A stretch of 64,000 nt of DNA, taken from Gemmatimonas sp. (GTDB taxonomy: Bacteria; Gemmatimonadota; Gemmatimonadetes; Gemmatimonadales; Gemmatimonadaceae). This document shows, one piece after another, positions 1 to 9,374 of the stretch; within the stretch, counting starts at the first letter, position 1, and each line of letters opens with the position of its first letter. The notes under the pieces are model-generated. The model searched no databases, was not told the origin of the DNA, and was given only the letters and a program-made list of their open reading frames with translations. The position numbers and the translations under genes are program-made. The stretch lies in assembly GCF_021298855.1 (NCBI RefSeq), contig NZ_JAJTHI010000020.1, forward strand, positions 1 through 64,000. The letters run 5' to 3'.

Positions 1-1026
<1,026 letters not shown>

Positions 1027-1038
1027 TTAGGGTGCGGT

Positions 1039-1326
1039 TCAGTTGATCACGGCGAGAATATCGGACTCGCGCAGGATGAGGAGCTGCTCGCCCTCGATCG
1101 TCACTTCGGTGCCGCTGTACTTGCCGTACAGCACCTTGTCACCGACCTTGACGTCCATCGGCACACGGGCGTCCTTCTCGAAACGGCCCGGGCCAACGGC
1201 AACGATGTTGCCCTGCTGGGGCTTTTCCTTCGCGGTATCGGGGATGTACAGCCCACCGCGCATCTGCTCCGCCTCTTCGAGCGGCTTCACGACAACGCGA
1301 TCCGCGAGCGGCGCGACCTTGGACAT
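1039..1326 (-). CDS. groES: 10 kDa co-chaperonin GroES
   Basis: Lid of the GroEL chamber, 95 residues, the normal family length. It begins [20 protein letters not shown], has the mobile-loop region [16 protein letters not shown], and ends with the conserved [31 protein letters not shown]. The frame is open further upstream, but the ATG at 1326 is chosen because the family starts here and AGGAG lies at 1337-1341. The gene is first in the groES-groEL operon and sits directly behind a perfect CIRCE operator, so heat-shock control by HrcA is expected. Confidence 0.98.
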   Translation of the reverse strand: MSKVAPLADRVVVKPLEEAEQMRGGLYIPDTAKEKPQQGNIVAVGPGRFEKDARVPMDVKVGDKVLYGKYSGTEVTIEGEQLLILRESDILAVIN

Positions 1327-1378
1327 ACGGATTGATCTCCTGCGAACAGGGTCAGGGGAACGAACAGGACGAATTGCA

Positions 1379-1405
1379 TTAGCACTCATTCGAGACGAGT
1401 GCTAA
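1379..1405. promoter_or_regulatory. CIRCE operator (HrcA binding site)
   Basis: The sequence is TTAGCACTC, nine bases, then GAGTGCTAA, a perfect match to the CIRCE consensus. It starts about 9 nt downstream of the groES -10 hexamer, so it covers the likely transcription start and 5' UTR. Known role: HrcA binds it and represses groESL in the absence of stress. hrcA itself is not in this window. Confidence 0.97.
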
Positions 1406-1413
1406 CGGAAGGA

Positions 1414-1442
1414 AACCTAGGCGACGCCGAGTCGCGCGTCAA
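1414..1442 (-). promoter_or_regulatory. groES-groEL promoter, sigma-70 type
   Basis: On the minus strand the -35 is TTGACG (1437-1442) and the -10 is TAGGTT (1414-1419), with a 17-bp spacer. The predicted start near 1407 abuts the CIRCE element. The TTGAC/17/TA pattern recurs at several other genes in the window. Confidence 0.85.
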
Positions 1443-1566
1443 GGGGGGCGATGGCCACCTAAACCCATGAATTGCAAGCGCTTAGCAACTTGCCAGTTAG
1501 GCAGGCTGACCGCCAAGGTGGCAAGCGCCGGCCCGTACGGTTGGCCACAATGGCAGGTCTTTTGGT

Positions 1567-2292
1567 TCAGTCGGCGAAGATCAGGGAGCCGCTCTGACAC
1601 CGTTGGTCGGAGCCATCGTCGCCACGGATGCAGAGGCCCCCGGTCGCGGCAATCCCCGTGACCGTGCCCGCCGCGGGGGCCGTCACGCGGCGCCCCACCG
1701 CCGCATCGCGCGCCTTCCATGCCGCCAATTCGGCCGCCGAGAGGGGACCGATAGCGGACGCGGCGCGGCGCAGCGCCGGCGCCACCGCCTCCAGCAACGC
1801 CTCGCGCGACACATCCGGACGCACGGCGATCGTCGCGGGAAGATCCGCCGGCACCCGCCGATTGATGCCGACGCCGATCGCGACCCAATCGGGGCGCGCT
1901 CCGCGCCAGCGCGCTTCAATGAGCACCCCGGCCAGCTTCCGGCGCTCGACCAGCAGGTCATTGGGCCACTTGAGCGAGATGCGACCGTCCACGCACGACG
2001 CGAGCGCCGTGGCCAGTTCGAGTCCGACACGCAACGCCAGCACCTCCACCGCGCCACTGTCGGTGGGCCGCTCGATGAGGGTGCACCACAACCCCGCATC
2101 GGGTTCGGATATCCACGACTTGCCACCCCGACCACGACCCGCCGCCTGCGACGCCGCCACCACGAGCGTCCCCGCGGGCGCGCCCTCCGCGGCGAGGGCG
2201 TGCGCCACGTCCATCGTGGAGGTGACCTGCCCGTGGAACTCGAGGCGCGCCAGGCCAAGGCGCGCCGCCAGCGAGGGCGCGGGAGCGGTCAC
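1567..2292 (-). CDS. birA: Biotin--[acetyl-CoA-carboxylase] ligase, short form without DNA-binding domain
   Basis: Makes biotinyl-AMP and transfers biotin to the carrier lysine of biotin-dependent carboxylases; cytoplasmic. The 241-residue protein holds only catalytic and C-terminal domains: the biotin/ATP loop GRGRGGKSW near residue 52, KWPNDLLV near 107, KLAGVLIE near 118, and a C-terminal SH3-like part. The N-terminal winged helix of E. coli BirA is missing, so it should not act as a repressor. It starts with GTG at 2292, 7 nt after uppP, and is the last gene of the long run that begins at moxR. The 124 nt between it and the groES promoter hold a weak inverted repeat (1489-1495 with 1519-1525) but no clear terminator. 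Confidence 0.93.
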   Translation of the reverse strand: MTAPAPSLAARLGLARLEFHGQVTSTMDVAHALAAEGAPAGTLVVAASQAAGRGRGGKSWISEPDAGLWCTLIERPTDSGAVEVLALRVGLELATALASCVDGRISLKWPNDLLVERRKLAGVLIEARWRGARPDWVAIGVGINRRVPADLPATIAVRPDVSREALLEAVAPALRRAASAIGPLSAAELAAWKARDAAVGRRVTAPAAGTVTGIAATGGLCIRGDDGSDQRCQSGSLIFAD

Positions 2293-2299
2293 GCGCGCA

Positions 2300-3106
2300 T
2301 CAGGCGCCGCGCGTCGCCAGCGTGTAGAACACCACGCCCGCCAGCAGCACGCGATAGAGGGCGAAGATGCCGAAGCTGTGCTTGCTCACGTATCGCAGCA
2401 GTACCGTGATGGCGAGCCAGCTGCTCACGGCCGCCGCGATCACACCGTAGAAAAGCGGCACCGACACCCCATCGGTTCTGAACGCCTCGGGGGCCTCCTT
2501 CACGACGGCGGCCAGGGTGATGGGCATGCTCATGAGGAAGCTGAAGCGCGCCGCACTCGGCCGGTCGAGATGCAGCAGGCGTCCGGCGGTGATGGTTGAC
2601 CCCGAGCGCGAGACACCCGGTACCAGCGCCAACACCTGCGCGCATCCCACGATGATGGCATCACGCATGGTGATCTCCTCGATGTTGCGCGCGCGGACAC
2701 TCCACTTGTCGATGGCCCAGAGCAGGATGCCCAGCACGATGAGCGTCGTGCCAATGATGTACGGCGAGCGGAAGGTGGTCTTGGCGAGATCGTTGAGCAA
2801 CAGCCCGCCGATCCCGGCAGGGATGGTGGCGACGATGAGATACAGCAGGCGGCGCTCGTGCGCGGTCTCGATGCGCCGCGTGCGCGCGATGCGGAACGCG
2901 CTGCGGGTCATGTCGATCCACTCGACCCGGAAGTACCACATGAGCGCCATGAGCGTACCAAGGTGCAAGGCCACATCGAATGACAGCCCGGGATCCTTCC
3001 AGCCAAGCAGATAGGGGGTCAGCGCAAGATGTGCCGAACTGGACACGGGGAGCAGTTCGGTCACGCCCTGCACGAGACCGAGCACGATGGCCTGAAAGAT
3101 CGTCAC
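2300..3106 (-). CDS. uppP: Undecaprenyl-diphosphatase UppP/BacA
   Basis: Integral membrane phosphatase that turns undecaprenyl-PP into undecaprenyl-P, recycling the lipid carrier for peptidoglycan and other envelope polymers. At 268 residues it has the normal length and both signature regions: GVTELLPVSSSAHL near residue 14 and PGVSRSGSTIT near 163, plus about seven hydrophobic segments. Its ATG overlaps the bshA stop by four bases (ATGA at 3103-3106), which implies translational coupling. It is followed by birA after 7 nt. Confidence 0.96.
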   Translation of the reverse strand: MTIFQAIVLGLVQGVTELLPVSSSAHLALTPYLLGWKDPGLSFDVALHLGTLMALMWYFRVEWIDMTRSAFRIARTRRIETAHERRLLYLIVATIPAGIGGLLLNDLAKTTFRSPYIIGTTLIVLGILLWAIDKWSVRARNIEEITMRDAIIVGCAQVLALVPGVSRSGSTITAGRLLHLDRPSAARFSFLMSMPITLAAVVKEAPEAFRTDGVSVPLFYGVIAAAVSSWLAITVLLRYVSKHSFGIFALYRVLLAGVVFYTLATRGA

Positions 3107-4302
3107 GAGGGAACGGAAAGGGTGGGAAGCGGCGCCACGCCGCCATCGGTGTCCGGACCGGCAGTCGCCGGTGCCGTCCCGACAGTGCGTTCGTAGAGCG
3201 CTTCGTACTGCGCCACGATCGCCGCCTCACTGAAGCGCGTCCGCGCGTCAGCAGCAGCGGCGGAACTCATGGCCTGCCATCGCACGGGATCGGCAAGCAA
3301 CTGGATGCCCGCCTGCGCCATGCTCTCGACGTCCCCCACGGGGAAGAGAAACCCGGTTTCCCCGTGTCGGACGACCTCGGGGAGGCCGCCGGCGTGCGCA
3401 CCGATCACCGGCACGCCGGTGGCCAGGGCCTCGAGGGCACTGAGGCCGAACGACTCCTTGTCGCTGGTGAGGAGAAACAGATGCGCCCCGGCGAGCAACG
3501 GAGCGATCGTGTCGATCTTGCCGAGGAAGTGGACGTGCTCGCTCACCCCCAGCTCCCGGGCCTCGGCCTCGGCCTCCACGCGCTCGGGACCGTCGCCGAC
3601 CATGATGAGCACCGACGGGACGTCCCGGTCGATCCGCGCGAAGGTGCGCACGATGTCGCGCACGCGCTTGACGGGCCGGAAGTTGGAGATGTGCATGATG
3701 ACCTTCCGCCCCCGCGTGACATCCGCGGGGATGGGAAACACGTGGCGCGAACGGTCGTACAGCGAAGGATCGATGAAATTGGGAATGACCTCGACCTGAC
3801 AGCCGACGCAACCGAACGCCCGATACGTCTCATCGCGCAGGTACTCGGACACGGCCGTGACCGCGTGCGACTTCTCGATCGAGAACTTCGTGATGGAGAA
3901 GAACGACCGTTCCTGTCCCACGATGGTGATGTCGGTCCCGTGCAGCGTGGTCACCACCTTCACGTCTCGCCCTTCCTCTCGCAGCATGGACCGGGCAATC
4001 CACGCGCTGGTGGCGTGCGGAATGGCGTAATGGCAATGCAACACATCGAGCTGATGATCGCGCACCACTTCGTGCATGCGCACGGCCAGGGCGAGGTCGT
4101 ACGGCGGATACTCGAACAACGGGTACCGCCCCACGTCCACCTCGTGGAAGTAGACGCGGGGCAGGAAGCTGGGGAGACGGAACGGCTGCGCGTACGTGAT
4201 GAAGTGCACCTCGTGCCCGCGAGCGGCGAGGGCAATCCCGAGTTCGGTGGCCAGCGCCCCCGATCCGCCATACGTGGGATAGCAGGTAATGCCGATCTTC
4301 AT
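3103..4302 (-). CDS. bshA: GT4 glycosyltransferase, N-acetyl-alpha-D-glucosaminyl L-malate synthase type (BshA)
   Basis: Probably joins GlcNAc from UDP-GlcNAc to L-malate, the first step of bacillithiol synthesis. The 399-residue protein starts at the ATG at 4302: MKIGITCYPTYGGSGALATE, the BshA-type start with ELGIALAARGHEVHFIT and HCHYAIPHATSAW. It continues with FRPVKRV and the GT-B donor site DKESFGLSALEALATGVPVIG. The frame is open upstream, but that part overlaps miaA. It overlaps miaA by four bases (ATGA). No bshB (PIG-L deacetylase) or bshC lies in the window, so the thiol pathway is inferred from this gene alone. Another GT4 substrate is possible but less likely given the N-terminal match. 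Confidence 0.85.
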   Translation of the reverse strand: MKIGITCYPTYGGSGALATELGIALAARGHEVHFITYAQPFRLPSFLPRVYFHEVDVGRYPLFEYPPYDLALAVRMHEVVRDHQLDVLHCHYAIPHATSAWIARSMLREEGRDVKVVTTLHGTDITIVGQERSFFSITKFSIEKSHAVTAVSEYLRDETYRAFGCVGCQVEVIPNFIDPSLYDRSRHVFPIPADVTRGRKVIMHISNFRPVKRVRDIVRTFARIDRDVPSVLIMVGDGPERVEAEAEARELGVSEHVHFLGKIDTIAPLLAGAHLFLLTSDKESFGLSALEALATGVPVIGAHAGGLPEVVRHGETGFLFPVGDVESMAQAGIQLLADPVRWQAMSSAAAADARTRFSEAAIVAQYEALYERTVGTAPATAGPDTDGGVAPLPTLSVPS

Positions 4303-5261
4303 GCGTTCACTCCCGAGAGCGGAGGAATCCCATCCCACCACGCCAGCACCTGATCGAGGGCTTCGTGGTGTGTGGGGTTCACGTGGGTCACGGAGGCGGC
4401 GGGCAACTGATGCCGGAACCAGGTACGCTGCCGCTTGGCATACTGCCGCGTCTCGATGACCACCCGGGCCACGGCGGCGTCGAGCGTGCATCGTCCTTCC
4501 ACGGCATCCCGCACCGCCCCGTAGCCACTGGCCTTCCAGGCCGGTGCGTCAGGGGGGATCTGCTCCCGCAAGTGGACGATTTCCTCGACGAAGCCGTTGG
4601 CGATCATGTCGTGTACCCGACGCGTGATGCGGTCCGCGAGCACGGGCCCGGGATCCACGACAAGGTAACGGGCGGGTCGCGCCGCGGGCTCACTCCGCCC
4701 GAGGTGCGCACTCAGGCGGGTGCCCTCGAGGAGGGCCGTCTCGATGGCGCGCAGCCACTGCGTACGCCCCAGATGCGCCCGGGAGGGATCGAGCCGCGTG
4801 CACCATCGCTGCAGCTCCGGGGCCGGCAGCGCCGCCAGAAACGGCTCGAGCTGCGCCCGGCGCGCGGCATCGAGCGCCGGCACGGCGTCGAGCGGGTGCA
4901 CGAGCGCGCGCACGTAGAGCCCCGTGCCGCCAACGATCACCGGCCGCCTGCCGGCGTCGAGGCTGGCGCGACACCACTGGGCGGCCTGCGCCGCCCACTG
5001 TCGGGCGGAGTACCGCTCGGCGGGCTCGGCGATGTCGATGCCGAAGTGCGGCACACGCCGCCGTTCGTCGGCCGACGGTTTGGCCGTCCCGATGTCGAAG
5101 CCGCGATACAGCTGCCGGGAGTCGGCGCTCACGATGGTCAGGCCACGGGCCTCGGCGAGTTGCATGGCCAGCGCGCTCTTCCCCGCCGCCGTGGGCCCCA
5201 CGATACACGCCACCGGAGACGCGAGTGCCGGCTCCGCCGTGTCGGGCGGCGCGGTGGTCAC
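4299..5261 (-). CDS. miaA: tRNA dimethylallyltransferase MiaA
   Basis: Adds the dimethylallyl group to N6 of A37 in tRNAs that read UNN codons. Family motifs are present: P-loop GPTAAGKSALAMQLAE, SADSRQLYRGFDIGTAKPS, IVGGTGLYVRAL and the C-terminal RQYAKRQRTWFRHQ. I chose the GTG at 5261, which lies 8 nt after the mutL stop and behind GAGG, giving 320 residues, near the family norm. An ATG at 5300 in the same frame would overlap mutL by 32 nt and add 13 residues. The gene overlaps bshA by four bases. Confidence 0.92.
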   Translation of the reverse strand: MTTAPPDTAEPALASPVACIVGPTAAGKSALAMQLAEARGLTIVSADSRQLYRGFDIGTAKPSADERRRVPHFGIDIAEPAERYSARQWAAQAAQWCRASLDAGRRPVIVGGTGLYVRALVHPLDAVPALDAARRAQLEPFLAALPAPELQRWCTRLDPSRAHLGRTQWLRAIETALLEGTRLSAHLGRSEPAARPARYLVVDPGPVLADRITRRVHDMIANGFVEEIVHLREQIPPDAPAWKASGYGAVRDAVEGRCTLDAAVARVVIETRQYAKRQRTWFRHQLPAASVTHVNPTHHEALDQVLAWWDGIPPLSGVNA

Positions 5262-5268
5262 CGTTGCC

Positions 5269-7095
5269 TCACTTGCGGCCGAAGCGGCGATCGAGTTCAT
5301 CCCACGACAGACGGACGATGGTACTCCGGCCGTGCACATCGTGCGCGGCCAACCGGGTTTCCGCGAGCGCGATGTAGAGCGCCCGCATTTCGCCGGGAGA
5401 CAGCGTGTCGCCGGCCTTGACGGCCGCCTTGCACGCGAACGTGGCCGCCAGCCGTTCGTGACGCGCCTGCGTGCTGGGGGCCCGATCCCCGGTCATCGCC
5501 GCGAGGGTGTCACGGAGGCAGCGCTCGGCATCGAAGCGCGGATGCGGCATGGGCACGGCGTTCACGAGCAGGGTATGGCCGCCGAAGTGCTCGATCTCGA
5601 AGCCGAGCTTCACGAACAGGTCGCGGCTGCTCTCGAACGCCTCCGACTCGGCGGGGGCAAGGTGCAGCGTCATTGGGAAGAGCAGACGCTGCGACGGTGC
5701 CTCGCCGCGTTCGAGCACCCCCAGGAACTGCTCGTAGAGCACGCGCTCGTGCGCCGAATGCTGGTCGATGAGAATGACGCCATCGTCGTGTTCGAACATG
5801 AGATACGTCCGCCGCAGCTGCAGCAACGGCGGCACGACCATGGGCTCGTGGGGCGTGGCCACGTGGGCGTCGCCCTCGAGCGGTGCCGGCGCGGGCGCGC
5901 CCACGCCGCCCACTTCCTCCGCGAGCGATTCCCAGGGCGGTGTGTCGAAGGCGGGGGCCGCCGCCGCGTCGTGTGGTGCGAAGAGGCCATCCAGCGCCTT
6001 CGGCGTGCGCAAGGTGGCCGGCTCAATTGCCACGGGGGCGCTGCGCCATGCCGTCGACGTTGCCCCGGTCGGCGACCAGGTGCGCCAGCCACCGATATCG
6101 GCCGAGGCCTCGAACACGCCGAGCGCGCGCCGCACGGCCTGTTCGACCGCCCGTTCGATGGGCCAGCGATCGCGGAACCGGACCTCGGCCTTGGCCGGGT
6201 GCACGTTCACGTCCACATCGGCCCCCGGCACATGCACCATCAGGACCAGTGACGGCCGCACGCCCGCCGGCAGTGTGGACTTGTAGGCCGCTTCCGCCGC
6301 CCGTACCAGGCCGAAATCGCGCACCAATCGGCCGTTCACGATCAGCAGCACGCGCCGGGAGGCCGTGCCCACATCTGCCGGTCGTTCCACGAGGCCGGTC
6401 ACGTGCACCGGGCCCTGCACGTCGTCGACATCGACGAAGCGTTCCAGCTCGCGCGCGCCCCAGAGCGCGGCCAGCCGGGCACGCAGGGTGGGCACCGCCG
6501 GCAGATCGAGCGCCACCTTGCCGTCGTGGCGCAGCACGAAGTGCACATCGCGACGCAGTGTGGCAATGGCGTGCATGGCGTCGAGAATCGCACGCCATTC
6601 ACTGCGCGCGCTGCGCAGGAATTTCTGCCGAGCCGGCGTATTGAAGAACAGGCGGTGCACCGACACCGTAGTGCCACGGCGTCGCGCGGCGGCACGCGTT
6701 TCCTGCAATGCACCACCGGCCACGCGCACGAGGGTGCCGGCGCCATCCTCAGGGGCGGTCTCGATCTGCAACTCGGAAACCGACGCAATCGCCGGCAGCG
6801 CCTCGCCACGAAAACCGAAACTGCGCACCCCGACCAGTTGCTCGGCAGAGGAGATCTTGGACGTGGCATGACGCGAAAGGGCGAGCACCGCGTCGGTGGT
6901 GTCCATGCCGGAGCCATCGTCGGCAATGCGGATGAGCGCACGACCGCCGTCCTCGACGGTCACATCGACCGTGGTGGCGCCGGCGTCGAGCGCGTTCTCC
7001 ACCAACTCCTTGACCACCGATGCCGGACGTTCGACCACCTCGCCAGCGGCGATCTGGTCGGCAACAGCACTTGGCAGAACGGCGATTCGCGACAT
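5269..7095 (-). CDS. mutL: DNA mismatch repair protein MutL
   Basis: GHKL ATPase that couples MutS recognition to strand removal. It has 608 residues from the ATG at 7095. The N-terminal ATPase motifs are clear: VVKELVENALDAGA (27-40), DDGSGM (59-64), TSKI and GFRGEALPAI (94-103). A proline/alanine-rich linker spans about 330-420. The C-terminal domain has DQHSAHERVLYE (444-455) and ACKAAVKAGD (554-563), like the nicking-type MutL of bacteria without MutH. Two details differ: the DQHA motif reads DQHS, and the usual CPHGRP is DVHGRS (586-591). Its mutS partner is outside the window. It begins 8 nt after batDE and runs into miaA. Confidence 0.95.
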   Translation of the reverse strand: MSRIAVLPSAVADQIAAGEVVERPASVVKELVENALDAGATTVDVTVEDGGRALIRIADDGSGMDTTDAVLALSRHATSKISSAEQLVGVRSFGFRGEALPAIASVSELQIETAPEDGAGTLVRVAGGALQETRAAARRRGTTVSVHRLFFNTPARQKFLRSARSEWRAILDAMHAIATLRRDVHFVLRHDGKVALDLPAVPTLRARLAALWGARELERFVDVDDVQGPVHVTGLVERPADVGTASRRVLLIVNGRLVRDFGLVRAAEAAYKSTLPAGVRPSLVLMVHVPGADVDVNVHPAKAEVRFRDRWPIERAVEQAVRRALGVFEASADIGGWRTWSPTGATSTAWRSAPVAIEPATLRTPKALDGLFAPHDAAAAPAFDTPPWESLAEEVGGVGAPAPAPLEGDAHVATPHEPMVVPPLLQLRRTYLMFEHDDGVILIDQHSAHERVLYEQFLGVLERGEAPSQRLLFPMTLHLAPAESEAFESSRDLFVKLGFEIEHFGGHTLLVNAVPMPHPRFDAERCLRDTLAAMTGDRAPSTQARHERLAATFACKAAVKAGDTLSPGEMRALYIALAETRLAAHDVHGRSTIVRLSWDELDRRFGRK

Positions 7096-7103
7096 CCCGA
7101 AGT

Positions 7104-9374
7104 CTATCGGGTGGCGGAACGGTCCACGAGCGGGGCGAGACGGGCCGCGGGGATCCACCCGGTGCGGTCGTCGGCAAGCGCCACGCTGGACCAGCCCTCC
7201 TGACTGGTCAGCAGGCGAACGACATCGCCCGTGGAGACGCCACCCATCGTTGCCGCCTCGAAACCGGGGGCCGTACGCAGCGTCTCGGGACGACGCACCA
7301 CGGCCAGCGCCGAGGCGTCGAGGGCCCGGTGCCCCCACCACGCGGTTGCTCCCGCCGCCAGCGCTGCAGCCACCAGCACGGTGGCGAGTGACGACTGCCA
7401 GGTGCCGCCACGGTCCGTGCGCCATACCCATGCCAACAGCAACCAGCCGGCGCACCATGACACCAGCGCCATGAGAGCCAACGGTACCACCGGGATCATG
7501 GGAATGTCGGCGAGGCCGTTGCGTGCGCCGCTCGGCAATAACGACAACGCGCCCTGGATATCGGCGGCAAGCGGATCGAGCCGGGCCGCACGCTGCCAGG
7601 CGATGACGGCCGACACGGTATCGCTGGCCGCCCATGCTGCTGCGCCCCAATTGACCAGCAGGTCGACATCACCCGGGCACGTGGCTACGGCACCGGCGAA
7701 CCGTTCGGCGGCGCTGCTGAAGCGTCGCGCCTGGTACGCGGCGGTTCCCTCGCCCACCAGGAGATCGAGTACCGAAGGGGCCGCCCCGCGCGCCGCGTCG
7801 CCCGCGGGGCGCTCACACGCGGCCGAGGGCGGTGATGACGCCGGCACCGGCTCCTGTGCCCCGGCCGGGAGCGGTTTCCAGAGTGCCGCCGGCGCGAGGA
7901 TGAGGGCGACGCCCACGAGACGTCGCCCGCGACGGGCCAGGAGGCGCGTGCGGCCATGTGTCACGGCTTCCTCGTGGACGCGTTCGAGCAATCGGGCGGC
8001 GCGTGATTCGAGCGATGACGGCGCGGCATCGGTGTGCCCGTGAGGCGCGAAGCCCGCCACCGCCAGGTCGTCGAGCAGCTGCAGCAGCTCGCGCGTCGTG
8101 GCGCGCGTCACGCCACGGCGGCGCACGATGCGTTCGACATCAGCCGGCGTGACGAGATCGGCCACGGGTGCCTGCAGGCGTGCGGCGAGCTGCCCCAGCA
8201 CCGTGCGACGGGTGCGGCGGGCCACGCCGGCCGCACTGTGGTCGTCCGGTTGTGCCTCGCGCTTGCGGGCAGTGCCGGGTGCTGGCGCCAACGCGGCCCG
8301 TCGCCGGCGCGCCCGCTGCCAGCGCATCACGAAGGCCGGCAGCGGCGCCAGCACGAACAACGCCAGCAGCACCATGCGCCACCCGGCGGTCACGGTGTCA
8401 AGGGTGACGGGGGTGCGATGCCGCCAGGGACGCAACGCCGTCTGTTCACCGTCCTCGACCGTGGCGTTCTCGGCCAGATCTCCCGCGGCGACGCGCACGT
8501 CGGCGGGGCGCGTCTCCGCCACGAGATACGCTTCGCGATAGGGATCGAAGTACGGATAGCGCACCACGGGCAGCGTGACCGGCCCATCGCGCGTGGGGGT
8601 GAGCAGGTAGTCGAACTCCTTCACGCCGCGCACGAGCGTCCCCGTCGTATCGACCCGCACACGTTCACTGCCCCGCACCACCGTGGCCCAGGAGAGTTCG
8701 AGGGCCGGCGCGGGCAGCAGGCGCACGTTCCCCACGCCTTCGAGCCGCACCGTAAAGAGAAGCGGGTCACCCACCCGCACGGCGCTGCTGTCGAATCGCG
8801 CCGTGGCACTCAGCACACCGACGGCGCCGGTGAAGTCGGTGGGGCGGCCCTCGGTGGGCAGCGGCCGCACCACGACGTGCGCACTCTCGGCGCGCACCAC
8901 GTAGCGGTCTTCCCGGCTGAAATAGCTCGGCGATTGCGGCAGGCTGTACGTGAGCTGCGGCGCGGGGACCTGCAGCAGCCCTGCGGTCACGGCGAAGAGC
9001 GCGCGCTGAAAGACATGCGCCTCGTACGCGAGCCCGCCGCCGTAGCTGCGGGCGGCGACCCGCCTCGGCGTGCCGAGCTCAAAGGCCAGCATCCCGCGCA
9101 GCTCCGGCGGCAGAAACTCCGGATTGCGGCGCAAGCGGCTGCGCGCATCGTCGCTGAGCAGCACGGCCACCTGGTAGGTGACCTGTTGCCCCACGTAGAC
9201 GGAATCGGGGAAAACGGCCGCGTGAAAGTCGATGGGGCGATTGCCGGTGCTCCGAATGCGATTCACGATGGCCGTGGGCGAGGGCGCGGGCTGCGCCGCG
9301 CTCACCGCGGGCCACATGGTACACGTCAGCAGCGCGAGCACCCGCCGCGCCCGCTGCCAGAATACGGGGCTCAC
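7104..9374 (-). CDS. BatD-BatE fusion: BatD-like membrane protein with C-terminal TPR and SH3 parts
   Basis: A 756-residue envelope protein. It begins with a signal peptide (LLTCTMWPAVSAAQ). The periplasmic BatD-like beta-domains include DFHAAVFPDSVYVGQQVTYQ and DPLLFTVRLEGVGNVRLLP. A membrane segment follows near residue 330 (MVLLALFVLAPLPAFVM). The second half resembles BatE: a TPR-like stretch (AYQARRFSSAAERFAGAV...LLVNWGAAAWAASD), two more membrane segments, and a C-terminal bacterial SH3 domain (GVSTGDVVRLL...GWIPAARLAPL). BatD and BatE are usually separate genes in Bat (Bacteroides aerotolerance) loci. The GTG start overlaps batBC as GTGA at 9371-9374. A role with MoxR-type chaperones in envelope stress is inferred from family context. 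Confidence 0.85.
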   Translation of the reverse strand: MSPVFWQRARRVLALLTCTMWPAVSAAQPAPSPTAIVNRIRSTGNRPIDFHAAVFPDSVYVGQQVTYQVAVLLSDDARSRLRRNPEFLPPELRGMLAFELGTPRRVAARSYGGGLAYEAHVFQRALFAVTAGLLQVPAPQLTYSLPQSPSYFSREDRYVVRAESAHVVVRPLPTEGRPTDFTGAVGVLSATARFDSSAVRVGDPLLFTVRLEGVGNVRLLPAPALELSWATVVRGSERVRVDTTGTLVRGVKEFDYLLTPTRDGPVTLPVVRYPYFDPYREAYLVAETRPADVRVAAGDLAENATVEDGEQTALRPWRHRTPVTLDTVTAGWRMVLLALFVLAPLPAFVMRWQRARRRRAALAPAPGTARKREAQPDDHSAAGVARRTRRTVLGQLAARLQAPVADLVTPADVERIVRRRGVTRATTRELLQLLDDLAVAGFAPHGHTDAAPSSLESRAARLLERVHEEAVTHGRTRLLARRGRRLVGVALILAPAALWKPLPAGAQEPVPASSPPSAACERPAGDAARGAAPSVLDLLVGEGTAAYQARRFSSAAERFAGAVATCPGDVDLLVNWGAAAWAASDTVSAVIAWQRAARLDPLAADIQGALSLLPSGARNGLADIPMIPVVPLALMALVSWCAGWLLLAWVWRTDRGGTWQSSLATVLVAAALAAGATAWWGHRALDASALAVVRRPETLRTAPGFEAATMGGVSTGDVVRLLTSQEGWSSVALADDRTGWIPAARLAPLVDRSATR

